From Pachyseris speciosa (Eukaryota > Cnidaria > Anthozoa > Scleractinia > Pachyseridae), in contig JAEMWC010000288.1 of assembly GCA_016490735.1 (NCBI GenBank), forward strand, positions 477,501 to 541,500: a stretch of DNA of 64,000 bases, in the 5' to 3' direction. The notes beneath the pieces are model-generated. The model was not told the DNA's origin and did not search any database. It saw only the letters and a program-made list of their open reading frames with translations. Shown one piece after another: positions 35,125 through 47,165 of this stretch (positions are counted from its first letter, which is position 1; every line of letters starts with the position of its first letter). A program made the position numbers and the translations under genes.

Positions 35125-35485
35125 TTCCAGTAATCCTGACTCCCCGGTTTTGCTCTCTTGCCATTTGAATTCCAGTACCGCGAAAGCCACTAGGTACGAG
35201 CTCATGCTGATTCTTGCAGAAAAATGTTCCATCGTCCCTAGCCTGGTGACGAGCCGTATGCGCGGATACTGCGTAATACGGTACGGGGTCATGAGTTCTA
35301 CAGATAATGAAGGACTCTTCAAAGGACGGCTCGTCAAAACAAGGAAACACCTTTCTTGCGCGAGCGGGCTCAAAATAAGTCGCTGCTAGTGTCCCGTTCA
35401 AGGGAATACAATGAAAGCGCACGTGGAAGCCTGATAAATAATCACTTTTGACGGCTAAACTCGATTTCGGAAAAACTCCTACCAA
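35125..35485 (-). pseudogene. M1-family aminopeptidase exon fragment, copy 2
   Basis: Identical in the visible protein frames to 19,720-20,080, including the frame break near 35,230. It has the FEPARARKVFPCFDEP and MSSYLVAFAV hallmarks and no catalytic zinc site. Confidence 0.75.
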
Positions 35486-38391
35486 GTTGAAAACTGAATG
35501 AATTAATTTCCCTGGTTTGAGCCTGAGATTTTCTGTTGCGGCAGCATCAACAGCTCAGTATAAAGGAGTAGACTCTTTGGCCATTGAGAGTTAGAGATGA
35601 TATTTAAGATAATAAAAGTGTTGTGGAAATCTTGGTAAAGCAAACTCTCTTCAACGATTGAAATAAATGCGGCCGCCGTGAAAACAAAACGAAAACAGAG
35701 AGTAGCACGGGCAGAACTGTGTAGCGTCTAATACGTTTTACGTACACTTGAAAGTTGGGCGAGCGCTAATTTCCATAGCATAATTACCATGCATTTCCCT
35801 TTTATAATGTTCCATGACGCATCAGGGCATTTACACATGTGCCAACCATACAAAAGAAAAAGAACCAGTGGCAAAAGATAATTAAAAATAGAGCCAGTAG
35901 CAGTACCCCTGGACCCTGCGCCTGAGCGTCGTACCATCACGATGAAGCCCAAGATTTCGACCTGCGCATCGCTTATACCAGCCCCGAGCATTGGTCCTTC
36001 GCTATCTTTAAGATACCCGCAATCCCGCAGGTAGTGAGGGGAGAAATGCCGGCCCCAAGACCATATGTGACAGACCCCTTTCTTTCTCGCAGCTAAGTCC
36101 CATTCGGCTTACTTCAAGATTACGAGCCATATATATATAGAGAGAGCAGAATCTATTCACTGAGTTTTCCATATGTTACGTAACTTCGTAGACGGACGCT
36201 GCGCATGCACATTTGTTCAAAATGATAATAGGACGAACGGAGCAAGGTAATCTCCCGTTAAACTTTTCTAAAATTCTCGTATCAAACTTGTACAGATTAG
36301 TTTTTTCAGAAAGGTGATTCCAAGACCAACGTTTTATACTAGTCTTGCTTTTCATTCATGGCTCCTGTGCTTAGTTTTTTTTTTTTCATCAGCACCCGTA
36401 TCCGCGATCGCACCCCAATGATACACCAATGCAGATATCATTTCTTTCTTATTACATCAACATTTTTATGCCTATGGTATAGAAACGAGATGATTACGGT
36501 AAAAAAAGTTACTCAGGCTGCACAGTCTGCGTTTTAACAAGAGATAGTTAGGACACAGGCAAACCATCCTGTACGCGTGCGCTTAACGGAGCTTTTCAAT
36601 GCCTGAAACATGCCGAGACTCTGTCAACGCCATATTAACAGCTTTTTCAAAGGGTTTTAATCCATGGTTTCAATGAAATAAAAGTATTCAAAGCTATTTT
36701 GTTTCTCAGTATTTGTTTGGTTGCCATCAGCATGTGCTTACTAGGCCGTCGGTGAATGTCGACGGCTCGCCCAGCAGTCGCACCAATGGGGTCTTATTCA
36801 AAAGGCCAAAATCAAACGCATTGAGAAGAAACCACCATCATACAACTCGTTGACATGAATGATGACAAACACAATGCTGTTTGAGTGCCTCGTTTCCTTT
36901 GAAACAGACCAAGCTTTTGTAAAATCTCTCAGTTAAAAGTGGTTCAGTTTATTAAAACCTAAATGAGCAACAACACTTAATCAGGGATGCAAGAAACAAT
37001 TTTCACAGGTTATGCTTGTACTGAGTTAGGTACTAATCTTGTAGACTGACAAGACGCATTTGCTTTTAGGCCCCTTGTTCATGAAGAACAAACTGTCAGC
37101 AGCTTGAAACGAGCATTTGAACAAAGTTTATTGCATTCACAGTGCCAATAAGCAGTTCTTTGAAATTGGCAAGGTTTAAGCCTTGTCAGCGCTTGATGAT
37201 GATCAAGCATGATGACCAGCAAATGACCCAAAATACAGTTATTTAGGGAACTTTTGACACATTTCCAAGGTAAATTCTGCAAATGATTCGGCCGACCAGA
37301 GAGTGAATTCAAATGAGCCGAGTATAGCCACCTAACCAGGTGATGAAAATGTTGGGAGAAATAAGAGTTTTAATACCACCCACCCCCACCCGCCCACCGC
37401 TCCCAACTCACTTTTAGCAAAAGCAAAATCATATGGTTACCATGCATTTTCTATTGTTTAAGACCACCTTAATAGTGTTCAGTTACTTTTCAAAAAAGTA
37501 TCGCTAAAGGAAAATGTAAAACTCACGAATGACATAAAACAAAGGAAACAAAACATTCTAAACAACAGCGTACAGCAAAACAATACCTCATAAAACAAAC
37601 AAAACCTCCTCAGCTAGATTAAGGCCTGGTTCTCAACTATCCGTGATTTTTAAGCACATTTTTAAAAGAAGCCGCAAGTAATGCATTGAGTCGAATTAGT
37701 AAGCAAAAAAATAAATCAAAAGAGAAAAGAGAGAAGAAAAATACTGAAATACCGTGGTCACATGATCGGCCACGCCCACTATTGTTTGAAACAATACACT
37801 ACTATTTGCAACCACTATTTGCAACCTATGTAGCTCTAGTTTCTCTTTATTAAAACATTGCCCTTCAAAAGTTTTAGGGCAATCCACTCGGAATGGGTGG
37901 CCACCTTACAGTTTGAAACTGTAATTCGCGTTCATTGACTAGTGCCAGTCCTCCTCTAATTGAAATATGCGTTAGCGGAGAGACGTTGAATGATTTTACT
38001 TCATTCCGACCATTGTTTTGAAGACATTACTAGTGGCCTTTGCTGTAATGTATTACAGTAAAAACTTTCACTCTTTAACTAGTGGGAATATTTAGTCAAA
38101 GCATTTTTTGACAAGAAATTTTAAGATTTCTTGGTTATGACAAGCCTTAAACCATTAATTTCAGAATATAGTAAAAACACATTATAAATGACCACCCCCC
38201 AATTAAAAATTTTAAAACCTGCAAGGAAACTGGCCTTAATCTACCTGAGTCGCCAGGTTTTTTGACACCCAGGTAAAGACTGATATTCTGACTACTATTT
38301 TGAAAACACTTCCCGGCTGCCGGGGACGTGTGTAGACACTAGAAATAAATCATGTAATCACCCCTTATCATAGTGTAGCTCTTAAAGGGAA

Positions 38392-38424
<33 letters not shown>

Positions 38425-38447
38425 TGTGTGCAAGGGGGGGGGGGGGG
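38392..38447. repeat. (GT)n microsatellite plus G run, unit 2
   Basis: Copy of 23,331 with about two more GT units and a purer G run. Confidence 0.9.
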
Positions 38448-38483
38448 CAGTGTTATGCTATTTTAGCCTCTTATTGCTTCTAG

Positions 38484-38677
38484 CTTTACTCCGAAGACTA
38501 TCCATTGCCTTTGCTTCATTGGAGACCAACAAGCAATGCTGCAGTTTCGTTACCAAGAACCATTCAGTGCACCGAAGGTGGAAATGAATCGAAACATGAA
38601 CAAATTCCCCAGTTTGTTCAAGTTTAATTATAGCGTTTTCGAAAAAGGACCAAATGTCGATAACTCATCCTACCAAG
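38484..38677 (+). CDS. Internal exon candidate, 194 nt, unknown protein, copy 2
   Basis: Same exon as 23,423-23,616 with the same acceptor, donor and 64-codon frame. No difference in the translated part was seen. Confidence 0.4.
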
Positions 38678-39259
38678 GTAAGGTTGTCAGGAATGTCACA
38701 TATGTGGGATCAAGTAGCGAGTTATGACTTTTCCCCAGTTTTGACCTAAAAACAGTAAAATTACCGTGTCAGGTTTTCTTTCACTGCATTGATGAGGAAG
38801 TAAAACTTTCATTCTTCTGATATTTGCCATGAACGAGAACTTTGTTCAATCAGACCAGTGAAGTGAAGTGAAGGTTCTGGAAATTCTGTTGAAATGTTTC
38901 TCAACATATTTCGTGATATTGTTTAAACTGTAATTTCTTTCCTAATAACTATTATATTATGCAGTTGGTTCATTTAAGATGCAGCAATAGCTTAAAGTAA
39001 TGCATCATCTGCAGTTGAACTGTTAAAGAAGATAGGATAAAACACGTTTCAAAATCAAGAGTGATATTCCAAATTAAAAGAAATTCAGCTGAAATTATTA
39101 AATTGCTTTAAATTCTTGACGAAAATAAAATTGTACAATCGAGTATCTTTTTTGGCGCTTGAATTCCCCCTTGGTCTGGAATAGCCCTTACGTGCCGGTT
39201 TTTGAACTGAATGGGAAGTTCCTAAAACAATCTTAAAGTCAATGACTAAAAAAGTGGCT

Positions 39260-39600
39260 TCGGAAATTTATGAAACCACATGGCTGAGAAGCTGCTCTAG
39301 GACTGAAATTTCTCAAGCGACTTCAAAGTACGGCTGGAGAAACTGCTTCGTTAATTTCTGACTCAAACTAGCTGCTTCGGAAATTTCTGAAATAATTTCA
39401 AAGTATGGCTGGAAAACATGCTTCGGAAATTTCTGAAACAATTTCAAGGTATGGCTGGAAAACATGCTTCGTAAATTTCTGAAACCATTTGAAAGTGTGA
39501 CTGAAAAGTTGCTTCGGAAATTTCTTTAACTACAGTTTTAAAGTAGTCTAGAGCTTAAACAAATTTCTTCTGACATTTCTGAAACAATATTATATTTTAA
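39260..39600 (-). repeat. Degenerate minisatellite, reverse orientation, unit 3
   Basis: Full-length counterpart of 660-1,000. Confidence 0.7.
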
Positions 39601-39779
39601 GAGTGGTCTCGGAGGTTTTGAAGAAATGTGGGTGACCAAATTTTGCTCCAGAAAACACTGGGAATAGTTCCGTTCGTAATGTGTTACTGCTCTCATCTTT
39701 TGCTAACTGATGAGTCCGCGTGTTTTGTTTTGGGGGAGAACTCGAAAGGGGGCGTTGTTAAAACTTTACAAAGCACTTT

Positions 39780-40022
39780 TTTTAGCCATACTTTGAAATG
39801 GTTTCAGAATTCGAAATTTCCGAAAGAACTTTCAAAAAGTTTTTGAAAAGTTGTTTTAGAAATTTCCGAAGGATTTTTTTAGCCATACTTTGAACTGGTT
39901 TCAGAAATTTCCGAATCACCTCTTTAGCCATACGTTGAAATGGTTTCAGAAATTTTCAGAAATTTCCGAAGCAACCTTTTAGGCACACTTTGAAATGTTT
40001 TCAGAAATTTCCTAAGCGGCAA
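39780..40022 (+). repeat. Degenerate minisatellite, forward orientation, unit 3
   Basis: Counterpart of 1,150-1,391. Confidence 0.7.
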
Positions 40023-40031
40023 TTTTTTAGC

Positions 40032-42137
40032 CGGTGAGGGTAAAAGGTAGAATGAGTTTGCGGAATGGCATGTGGCATGACTTGCGGAATCGCATAATTA
40101 TGCGGAATGTAATGTATGCAAAATGGCGCGAAAGAAAATTAAGTGGGGACTAACTTAACTACAGACTTAGCGTTGTGGCCAAGGGATTTTTACGGATTGT
40201 ATTTTTAAAACACGTTTTTTCGGGGTTTTTGTCACTATATTGGTGAAACGTGCGAAGAGGTGAATATGTAAACTTTATTATTTGTTTTTGCGCATGCGCA
40301 ACTTGCCCCAGGCCCTAACCGCGCTTTAGAGAGTAAAATCCCTAAAACTTGGAGAAAATTGTGTGAAGTTACGATTTTTTTTGCCAGTCGGAGATATTCC
40401 AGCCTTCTTTACAAGCCTACGTAAGCAATTGTTTTTAACGTACATAACTGCAATGATAATGACGAAATGGTATGAATTTGCGTGCCTATGACGTCATAAA
40501 TCTAACAAAAACGCGAATTTCCAAAAATTGATACGTAGAGTTTTGCACCTTGGCGATCGTTAACCACTGGCACCGTTTTCGATGTCCAGAAGTGTACGCC
40601 ACTCGAGTTTTAGGCCTTTTTCTATTCTGGTCACGTGACTTAACAAATATGGTTGTGACTCGAAAATCTTGTTAAACTTTTTGATTGTAAAAACATAGCC
40701 AAAAAGCTTGCCTGCGCAAGTCAGGGTTTCCAAGATATGAGGGTTGGGAACTTTCCATAACAACAATGTTAGCTAATTTTGTAGTTAAGTTAGTCCCCCC
40801 TTAAACTGAAGGAGTTAATTATTCAACAGCCAAACGCAAGCTATGTAGCTGCCGATCTCGGTCACAACTACTCTCCAGCGGGCCTGCTTTCGTATAAACA
40901 TAACACTTACGAACTGTTGAGGTGATTAAATTTGCCTTGAGTTTTGCTTTCATAGGATTAGTCTGTTCGCGAATGATAGACAACAGAGACAAGCGAGCTT
41001 TTGCCATCTTGTCACTTTCACAGTGTAGGTCAAATTTTGAAATTAAAATTTTATTTTTCCGGAGTCGATTGTAAGCGATTTAGGAACGGAGTCTCACAGA
41101 GGCTTATCAGTTATGGTTTTCAGAGTTTTACAGGAGTCTCAAATCGGTCGAGCTGCTTTTGTTGTTATAGTGGGATGAATAACTGAACTCTCGAAGATCG
41201 AGCGAAAAACGAGGAAAATATTATAATCAGTTGCGAACTGACTAATCCTATAAGCGCAAACTCAAGACAAATCACTTCAAGCGGGTTCATTTGTAAAATA
41301 TTTACATCAAGTCTATCAAAGCACAACTCCCCTCTACACTGAAAAATTTCTCGGTCAAATCCAATTTGTTTTCAACATTTTGTTGTCACCGAGATCAGGA
41401 GATCAGCAACTAGCTTACGATTATTCACTGTGTTAAGGCTGGCAGACGCGATTAATAATCGCAAGCGGAGCTCCGATACGCAAGATCAAGATTATTAACC
41501 ATAAAATCATTATCTAGAGAAGGGGCTAGTTGTTGATCTCGGTAACAACAACTTGCTGAAAACAAATTGGATTTGACCGAGAAATTTTATAACATCTGGT
41601 ACCTAGGGTACTCGATCTTCGATGAGGCGACTCTTGAACTCGAGCACTCTTGTAAAACTCTGAAAACTATAACTTGAATAAGCCTCTACGAGGCTCCGTT
41701 CCTTAAATCTCTTACAATCGACCCCGGAAAAACAAAATTTTATTTAATCCATTTCAAAACTGTCAAAAAAAAAAGACCTACACTGTGAAATTGACAAGAT
41801 GGCAAAAGCTCGCTTGTCTCGCAGCCGCGAACGATTCGCACACATACACCGAAATATCATTCCCGAAAAGACTAATCCTATGAAAGCAAAACTCAAAGTA
41901 AAATCTAATCACCACAAGAGTTCATAAGAAAGCAAGCCCAGTGAAGAGTAGTTGTGACCGAGATCGACAGCTAGCTTGCGATTTATTCTCTGTGTTAGGC
42001 TGTAGAATAATTAACTCTTTCAGCTCAATTAATTTCTTCCAGCCATTTTGCATATGTTACATTCCGCATAATTATGCGATTCCGCAAGTCATGCCACATG
42101 CCATTCCGCAAACTCATTCCTCCTTTTACCCTCACCG
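40032..42137. mobile_element. Foldback DNA transposon, unit-3 copy, carrying a nested transposon
   Basis: Same TTTTTTAGC flanks (40,023-40,031 and 42,138-42,146). Without the nested TTAA element it is about 1,444 bp. A run of A near 41,767 replaces part of the sister sequence. Confidence 0.75.
40143..40800. mobile_element. 658-bp DNA transposon flanked by TTAA
   Basis: Inserted in the foldback element between TTAA at 40,139-40,142 and 40,801-40,804. The empty TTAA is seen near 1,511 in unit 1. The ends GTGGGGACTAACTTAACTAC and GTAGTTAAGTTAGTCCCCCC are near-perfect 20-bp inverted repeats. No transposase. The short minus frame at 40,560-40,766 has no domain. Confidence 0.85.
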
Positions 42138-42146
42138 TTTTTTAGC

Positions 42147-42435
42147 CACACTTTGAAATGGTTTCAGAAATTTCCGAAGCAACCTTTTAGCCACACCTTG
42201 CAATGTTTTCAGAAATTTCCTAACTTTTTAGCCATACTTTGAACTGGTCTCAGAATTTCCGAAGCAACCGTTTAGCCACACTTTCAAATATGGTCTTAGA
42301 AATTTCTGAAGCATTTTTTAGCCATAAGTTAAAGATGTTTCGGAAATTTCCGAAGCAACATTTCAGCCATACTTTGAAGTTGTGTAAGAAATTTGTGAAG
42401 CAAACTTTTAAGCCGTACTGTGAAGTGGTTTAGTT
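42147..42435 (+). repeat. Degenerate minisatellite, forward orientation, unit 3 (right part)
   Basis: Counterpart of 2,910-3,200. Confidence 0.7.
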
Positions 42436-43689
42436 GGTTTTCTTTGATTCACAGTTTTTGAGCCTTCTTGCCGTATTCGATCACATTACAATAGTAGATT
42501 TTGAGACGACTAAAAACCCTTCTGTCTAAAAAAACGCTCTTGGAGTATAATTTCAGCTGCAGTAAGTCAGCTGAACAGTGAATATATGTTTTACGTCTAG
42601 CCGACACGTCCAAAAAAAAACAGCAAAAATAGGCGATTTTTGTACAATTGAAAAATAGCCTGTTTCGTCAGGAAAGAACCAATTTTCTTACGAAAATAAC
42701 CTGCTAGGAAGAAAACACGTTTAAAAAGACATAAATCAGCTGAATGTAAGGGCAATATCGGATATAAGTAACCAAAATGGGGCATTTTTAGCCGGTTTTT
42801 TTACTTTAGAAAATCGCACTTAACTTTGGAACGTGTTTGTTGCTATGATCTGTCCCATTCTCGTGTTATTTGACTTAAATCTTGTTTCATCAGTTCATTA
42901 AAGTCATTAAAACTGTTTTGATTGTCCAATCATGTTTGAGTTAGTCTACCTAGATGTGCCCCTCTCCTATTTAGTATTACTTCATTCTCTATAATTAATA
43001 GCTATGTAATTAATGGAGAAATAAATAATGGAGAAAAAATAAAATACAAATACAAATCATGTTTGAGCTCTATTTTGGAAACGATTATTTTTCATACATC
43101 ATATACTCTATTGACCGACAGTTCTGGACCTGATTTTGTTAATCATTACACCGTCAACACCCAAAAGCAAGTATACTAAATGACTATCAGCTAATTCCCT
43201 TTTTTGGCGGAGGAGGAGTGGAGGGGTGGGGGAGGGGGGGGGTGTAGGTGGTGGGTATTGGCATAACTGTATTACAAAAATTACATGTGGCTGTGTCAAA
43301 TTCACGCAATCTTTGACAATTAGAAAAACTCTTGTTATTACAACATCGTAGCTTGATTAGAATGACACAGAAACAGCGGTGATAAACATGTTAAACCAAC
43401 GTATTCTATATACACTTGACATTTCGTATGCTTAGCAACATACATTTTCAAAAGAGGCCGTTACAATTGTTGAAACTTTGAAGACTATTTATGTACTGTA
43501 AATGATGTATATGCAATAAATCTTAATTTTAATATAGGGATCTGGAATTGAGCTAAGAAAACCTTTCTTAACAGTAACTCCATAAAAAGATACAACTATC
43601 ATTAGTAAAACAATAACTCCTCACTACTGATGTTAGCATTAAAAGCTGGCTTAAGTCCTTCAATAAATAATGCTTTCTTAATTTAACAA

Positions 43690-43880
43690 TGCTAATCCGT
43701 TTTACCCAACGCTAAAATGTCAAAATGAACCCAACTAATTTTGTGTCCAGTGGTTTCAACGTGGTCAGCAATGGCTGATGTGTGGTCATTTTTAGCGAGG
43801 GCCTTGAAATGATCAGTTTTTTTTGTCGTGAAGTCTTCTTTGTGCCTTGCCAATATAAAAATGGTTGCAATAATTATTTA
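43690..43880 (-). pseudogene. GIY-YIG nuclease fossil, copy 5
   Basis: Same fossil as 10,134, with HFYIG-type sequence near 43,865 and the FKALA / FDILALGKTD part split by a T-run frameshift. Confidence 0.5.
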
Positions 43881-43949
43881 AAATATAATAATAACGTCTG
43901 TCATCATCAACATTGACATGCGCCTGTTTGGCGTCCATTTTGTTTGCAG

Positions 43950-44033
43950 AATTGTCAGAGAAACTTCAGGCCATAGCAAAACAACGAGAAGAGATAAATG
44001 TGTTGGAACAGCGGCTATATCAAGGGCAAGAAG
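43950..44033 (+). CDS. Coiled-coil exon candidate, intact copy
   Basis: An 84-nt exon bounded by TTTGCAG and GTAGGT. It encodes LSEKLQAIAKQREEINVLEQ followed by RLYQGQE. It ends in phase 1 and the next candidate exon (44,173) begins with the matching two bases. Together they form one continuous Q/E/K/L-rich coiled coil. Of the five copies in the window this is the only one with both splice sites and an open second exon. Gene identity unknown. Some domesticated retroelement origin cannot be excluded. Confidence 0.4.
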
Positions 44034-44172
44034 GTAGGTACGAAATAAATAATAATAACAATTGAGCAAGTTGATTTTCTTAATAATGTATAAACATTAG
44101 CTATGGCGTTATTTAACTGCACTCATTTTAAGGTATTTAAGGAAAATGACAATTATAAATTTACATATATAG

Positions 44173-44228
44173 AACTCGGTAAATCGATTCAGGAGCAATT
44201 AAAACAACGAGAACTTTTGGAAAGAAAT
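44173..44228 (+). CDS. Second coiled-coil exon candidate
   Basis: Follows the acceptor ATATATAG and encodes LGKSIQEQLKQRELLERN in the phase set by the preceding exon. Its 3' limit is unclear because the foldback MITE begins at about 44,226. The GT at 44,229 could serve as donor. Copies at 15,336 and 28,290 contain stops. Confidence 0.35.
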
Positions 44229-44766
44229 GTTGTGCTGTTCCACAAAGCAGATTCCATTTGTCAGTGTGTGTGTACTCTGATAACGCACAGAGGAAGTCAA
44301 AACATCTTAAAAACATCGGCCACGCTACTCGCCTGTAGCTCGTAGCGTACTTCTTTGTTTGTACTACGTTTTAATAATAATAACAACTTTATTTTACAAT
44401 ATGGTAGACAAATTTAACTATTTAAACTGTCTAAAATACATTGGGCAAAATAACTAATATGCAATTATTAAAATTAACAAATACTATAATTTACAAATAC
44501 TATAAAATAAACTAAAAAGGAGTAATAAATAAGCATTGATAAAATTATAATATTATATACAATAGGATTGTAGAACAGTTTGTTTATAGCTCTCCTGTTA
44601 GTTCATTATTAAAATGTCTACTGGCTTTGATTACAAATGAATTTGCCGCTCTTTTGGTACGTGCTGGTGTAACTGCTACTATACCCTAATCCGACCTTAT
44701 CCTAATCCGTACGTTATCAGAGAACACACGCTTGGACAAGTGGAATCTATTTTAACACCACAACAT
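44226..44766. mobile_element. Foldback MITE interrupted by a LINE tail
   Basis: The outer arms match 28,335-28,553. The centre is split at GTACTACGTTTT by the insertion at 44,372. Confidence 0.6.
44372..44690 (-). mobile_element. LINE 3' fragment
   Basis: ~320 bp absent from the sister MITE copies. Read on the minus strand it ends TTGTAAAATAAAGTTG followed by (TTA)n. This AATAAA plus short tandem tail is typical of CR1/L2-type LINEs. No reverse transcriptase remains. Confidence 0.55.
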
Positions 44767-45292
44767 TCCTTTCCTATTTGGATATAACTGAATTCAGTGT
44801 CCTTCAGCGTCTTCCAGTGCACTCTGATTGCTTGCACTTGCCTGTGAATCTGTCCAATCAGTTAGTGATCTTTGTCTCATTATTTGGATATCATGTGGTC
44901 ATATTGCTTATACGTATTGCCTCCCAGCATTGTAAATACTGTTGGCAGATTTTATGGAAAGCTCACTATTACTATTATCTGTTGGCCTGCGTAGCAAGCG
45001 TTTCCGTGTGGTCTGAGGGCTAAAAAATAGCTGTAGGGGATGAAATGTTGCGGATTTATTTATTTATTTATTTAATTGTTTATTATATATATTTTTTGGC
45101 GGGGGAGGGGTGGGGTTGGTCACTTGATTTCGCGGTGAACAAGAGATGAAAGCGGACATTAAGTTAAGCTAAAACAGAATAAGGGTATGTCAAAGGGTCT
45201 TTTTCTTTTATTCTTGAGTATGATGAAGTATTTTGGCCAAAGATGTGGGTGATTTTTACTAAATATAAATCAGTGTTTTGATGTATTTCCAG

Positions 45293-45514
45293 CCATTTGA
45301 TACGATCCAATTAGAAAACATTCTGTGGGGAGTATCTCCCGGGTTTGCCATCGAGATCTTAACTGCAGTTGTTACCTTTCTAATAATCTGTAGCTCATGT
45401 GGGTCCGTTACAGGCATCTACGTTTATCGCTTTTCTCCGGAAGCTCGTTTCATAAGCATAGACATTGTAATAGATTTAACATTGTTTTTAAACGCGATTA
45501 ATATGGAGCGATAA
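45293..45514 (+). CDS. Possible terminal exon, hydrophobic protein end
   Basis: After TTTCCAG the frame PFDTIQLENILWGVSPGFAI continues through a hydrophobic stretch (EILTAVVTFLIICSSC) to TAA: about 73 codons with one likely membrane segment. Relative to copies at 11,251 and 15,964 it has a 3-bp insertion that keeps frame. This is suggestive but not proof of coding. No homologue recognised. Confidence 0.35.
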   Translation, partial: PFDTIQLENILWGVSPGFAIEILTAVVTFLIICSSCGSVTGIYVYRFSPEARFISIDIVIDLTLFLNAINMER

Positions 45515-46924
45515 AATGGTAGAATATTCGTAAATTACGAGCTTAATTGATGGTTTTCTTCAGTTTTGCATCAGTTTGCGACTAAATTTACCTTCGGAGG
45601 TTTGAGGGGAATTTACTTTAAGGGGTAATAGGCATTAACCGAGGAGGGTATGCAGTGGGAAAAACAAAGGATAAAACTAGGGAAGTGGCTCGTTAGGCCA
45701 GTGTAGAGTGGCTAAAAAGTCCTTTTCACGGTTTCTTACACTAAAGTTGGTTGTGGGTATACGGAGCCAGAAGTACAATAGACGTATGGAGTTTGAGCCA
45801 ATTATGAAGCTCCGAAACTGACAGCTCAGAATAGATGGAATGCAATATTTAAAATTGCTAATTAAAACACTGAAGTTACATCACTAGTAGTGTCGAAATT
45901 AGACCTTTACAGTTTTGTAACTTTAACCCACGCATTAGCGAATCATATATTGGACCTGACCTCCTCTTTGTTGGAGCTCAAACAGTCCTCCACAGGAGCC
46001 TGAGAGAAACGGCAGTTTTAGTAAACATCTCTGAACTGACTCCTGTTCCGCGCAGAGTGATCGCTCAAAGCTATCAGTGCCATGCACTCGGCAAAATCTT
46101 TTCTTTGATGATGTTGATTGTCGACGAATTCAGACAACAAACCATTCGTTTTTCGTCTCTTAATTTGTTTTCTTGTGATCACTCGAAGGGTGCGAATTAG
46201 CATCGAAAGCATGGATGCTCCTTTTTAACCTTGCAAAAAAAATAAATAAATAAAAATAAATTCGGCTGCTTTGCAGTCTACGGTGAATTCAGTCTCGTTT
46301 CTGATGTGACTGACACGGTGCATAGAGCATGACGATTGAGGAATAAAGAAAATTGGAGGGCCAAAAAGAAATAGGAAAATGAGAACTCAGAGCTACTCAG
46401 AAGTTGTGAATGGGATTTGAAGTATAGTTAGGTCATTGCTGGTAGTTAGGCCTGATATTTGACAAGGAACAAGCGTAAACCGATAGTTCTCATGTCAGGT
46501 AAAACTTGTAGAAAACGTTGCTGTCAACATCTTTCATAGACTTCCATACCATTTCTGACCATGCACTTACCGTAAAAGGCACCATCTTTGCTTGGTTGAG
46601 CTGGTTTTTAAGATTCTTGAGTCGGATTCCACTCCTATGGCAACTCAGCTTGACCAGTCAACCTCGGCAAATTGCCAAATGACCGGTAATGGAGGAATCC
46701 TTAAATTTAGCAGGTACCATGGCAAAAAATTGAACCAGAATGCGAGATTGATCACATGATGTACATTATTAGCAAAGGCTGACAGGTTGCGCAGTCTCCG
46801 GCATAAAACGTTTGAAAACCTTTCATATTTTTTCTCTAACGAGTATGTCTTCGTACTCCTCCTGCTTTAAAGTGTATATGACATAATTTTTTTTATTTGC
46901 TTAATCTAAACTTTACGGTGTATC

Positions 46925-47165
46925 ACACACATGTAAAATGGGGGTCCTGGGACAGCTCGCCCCATTAACAACATAAATAACCAAAATAAAGCTTATTCGT
47001 AATACTTCGTTAACATATATGGTTGCTTGTCGTTGTTCGGGCAACGCTCACAACAACAAGCAACCATATATGTTAACGAAGTATTACGAATAAGCTTTAT
47101 TTTGGTTATCTATGTTGTTAATGGGGGTCGCTGTCGCCAGAACCCCAATTTTACATGTGTGTGTG
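46925..47165. repeat. Terminal palindrome, left
   Basis: The arms 46,925-47,043 and 47,047-47,165 pair. A 50-bp core (46,981-47,030 with 47,060-47,109) is close to perfect and includes CTTATTCGTAATACTTCG. The centre TTCGGGCAACGCTCAC is unpaired or forms a small loop. The outer parts are less well matched (GGGGTCCTGGGACAGC versus GGTTCTGGCGACAGC). Confidence 0.85.

Larger units (their letters stand above)
23540..38600. repeat. Segmental duplication unit 2
   Basis: Second tandem copy, 15,061 bp. It lacks the Gypsy element, the TTAA transposon of unit 1 and the 354-bp doubling. Module M-d lacks ~1.05 kb relative to M-b (junction near 32,785). It gains a 216-bp insert at 29,758. Stretches 26,560-27,800, 30,230-31,180, 33,310-34,490, 35,490-36,870 and 37,320-38,390 show no recognisable gene. 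Confidence 0.85.
38601..46924. repeat. Segmental duplication unit 3, truncated by the Polinton
   Basis: Third tandem copy. It contains the minisatellites, the foldback element with a nested TTAA element, the G-rich repeat and module M-e. It stops at GGTGTATC (46,917-46,924), where the Polinton begins. The uninterrupted sequence GGTGTATCTGAATAG is seen in earlier copies (for example near 17,579). Stretches 42,440-43,680 and 45,515-46,924 hold no recognisable gene. Confidence 0.85.

Noticed and set aside
40560..40766. 68-codon minus frame in the 658-bp TTAA element
   Set aside because: Too short for a transposase and no motif.
46925..47165. Reading the left palindrome as a separate MITE that happened to insert at the Polinton edge
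   Set aside because: The same palindrome lies at the matching place in the right terminal repeat, so it is part of the element. The idea stays open only if both repeats were homogenised afterwards.
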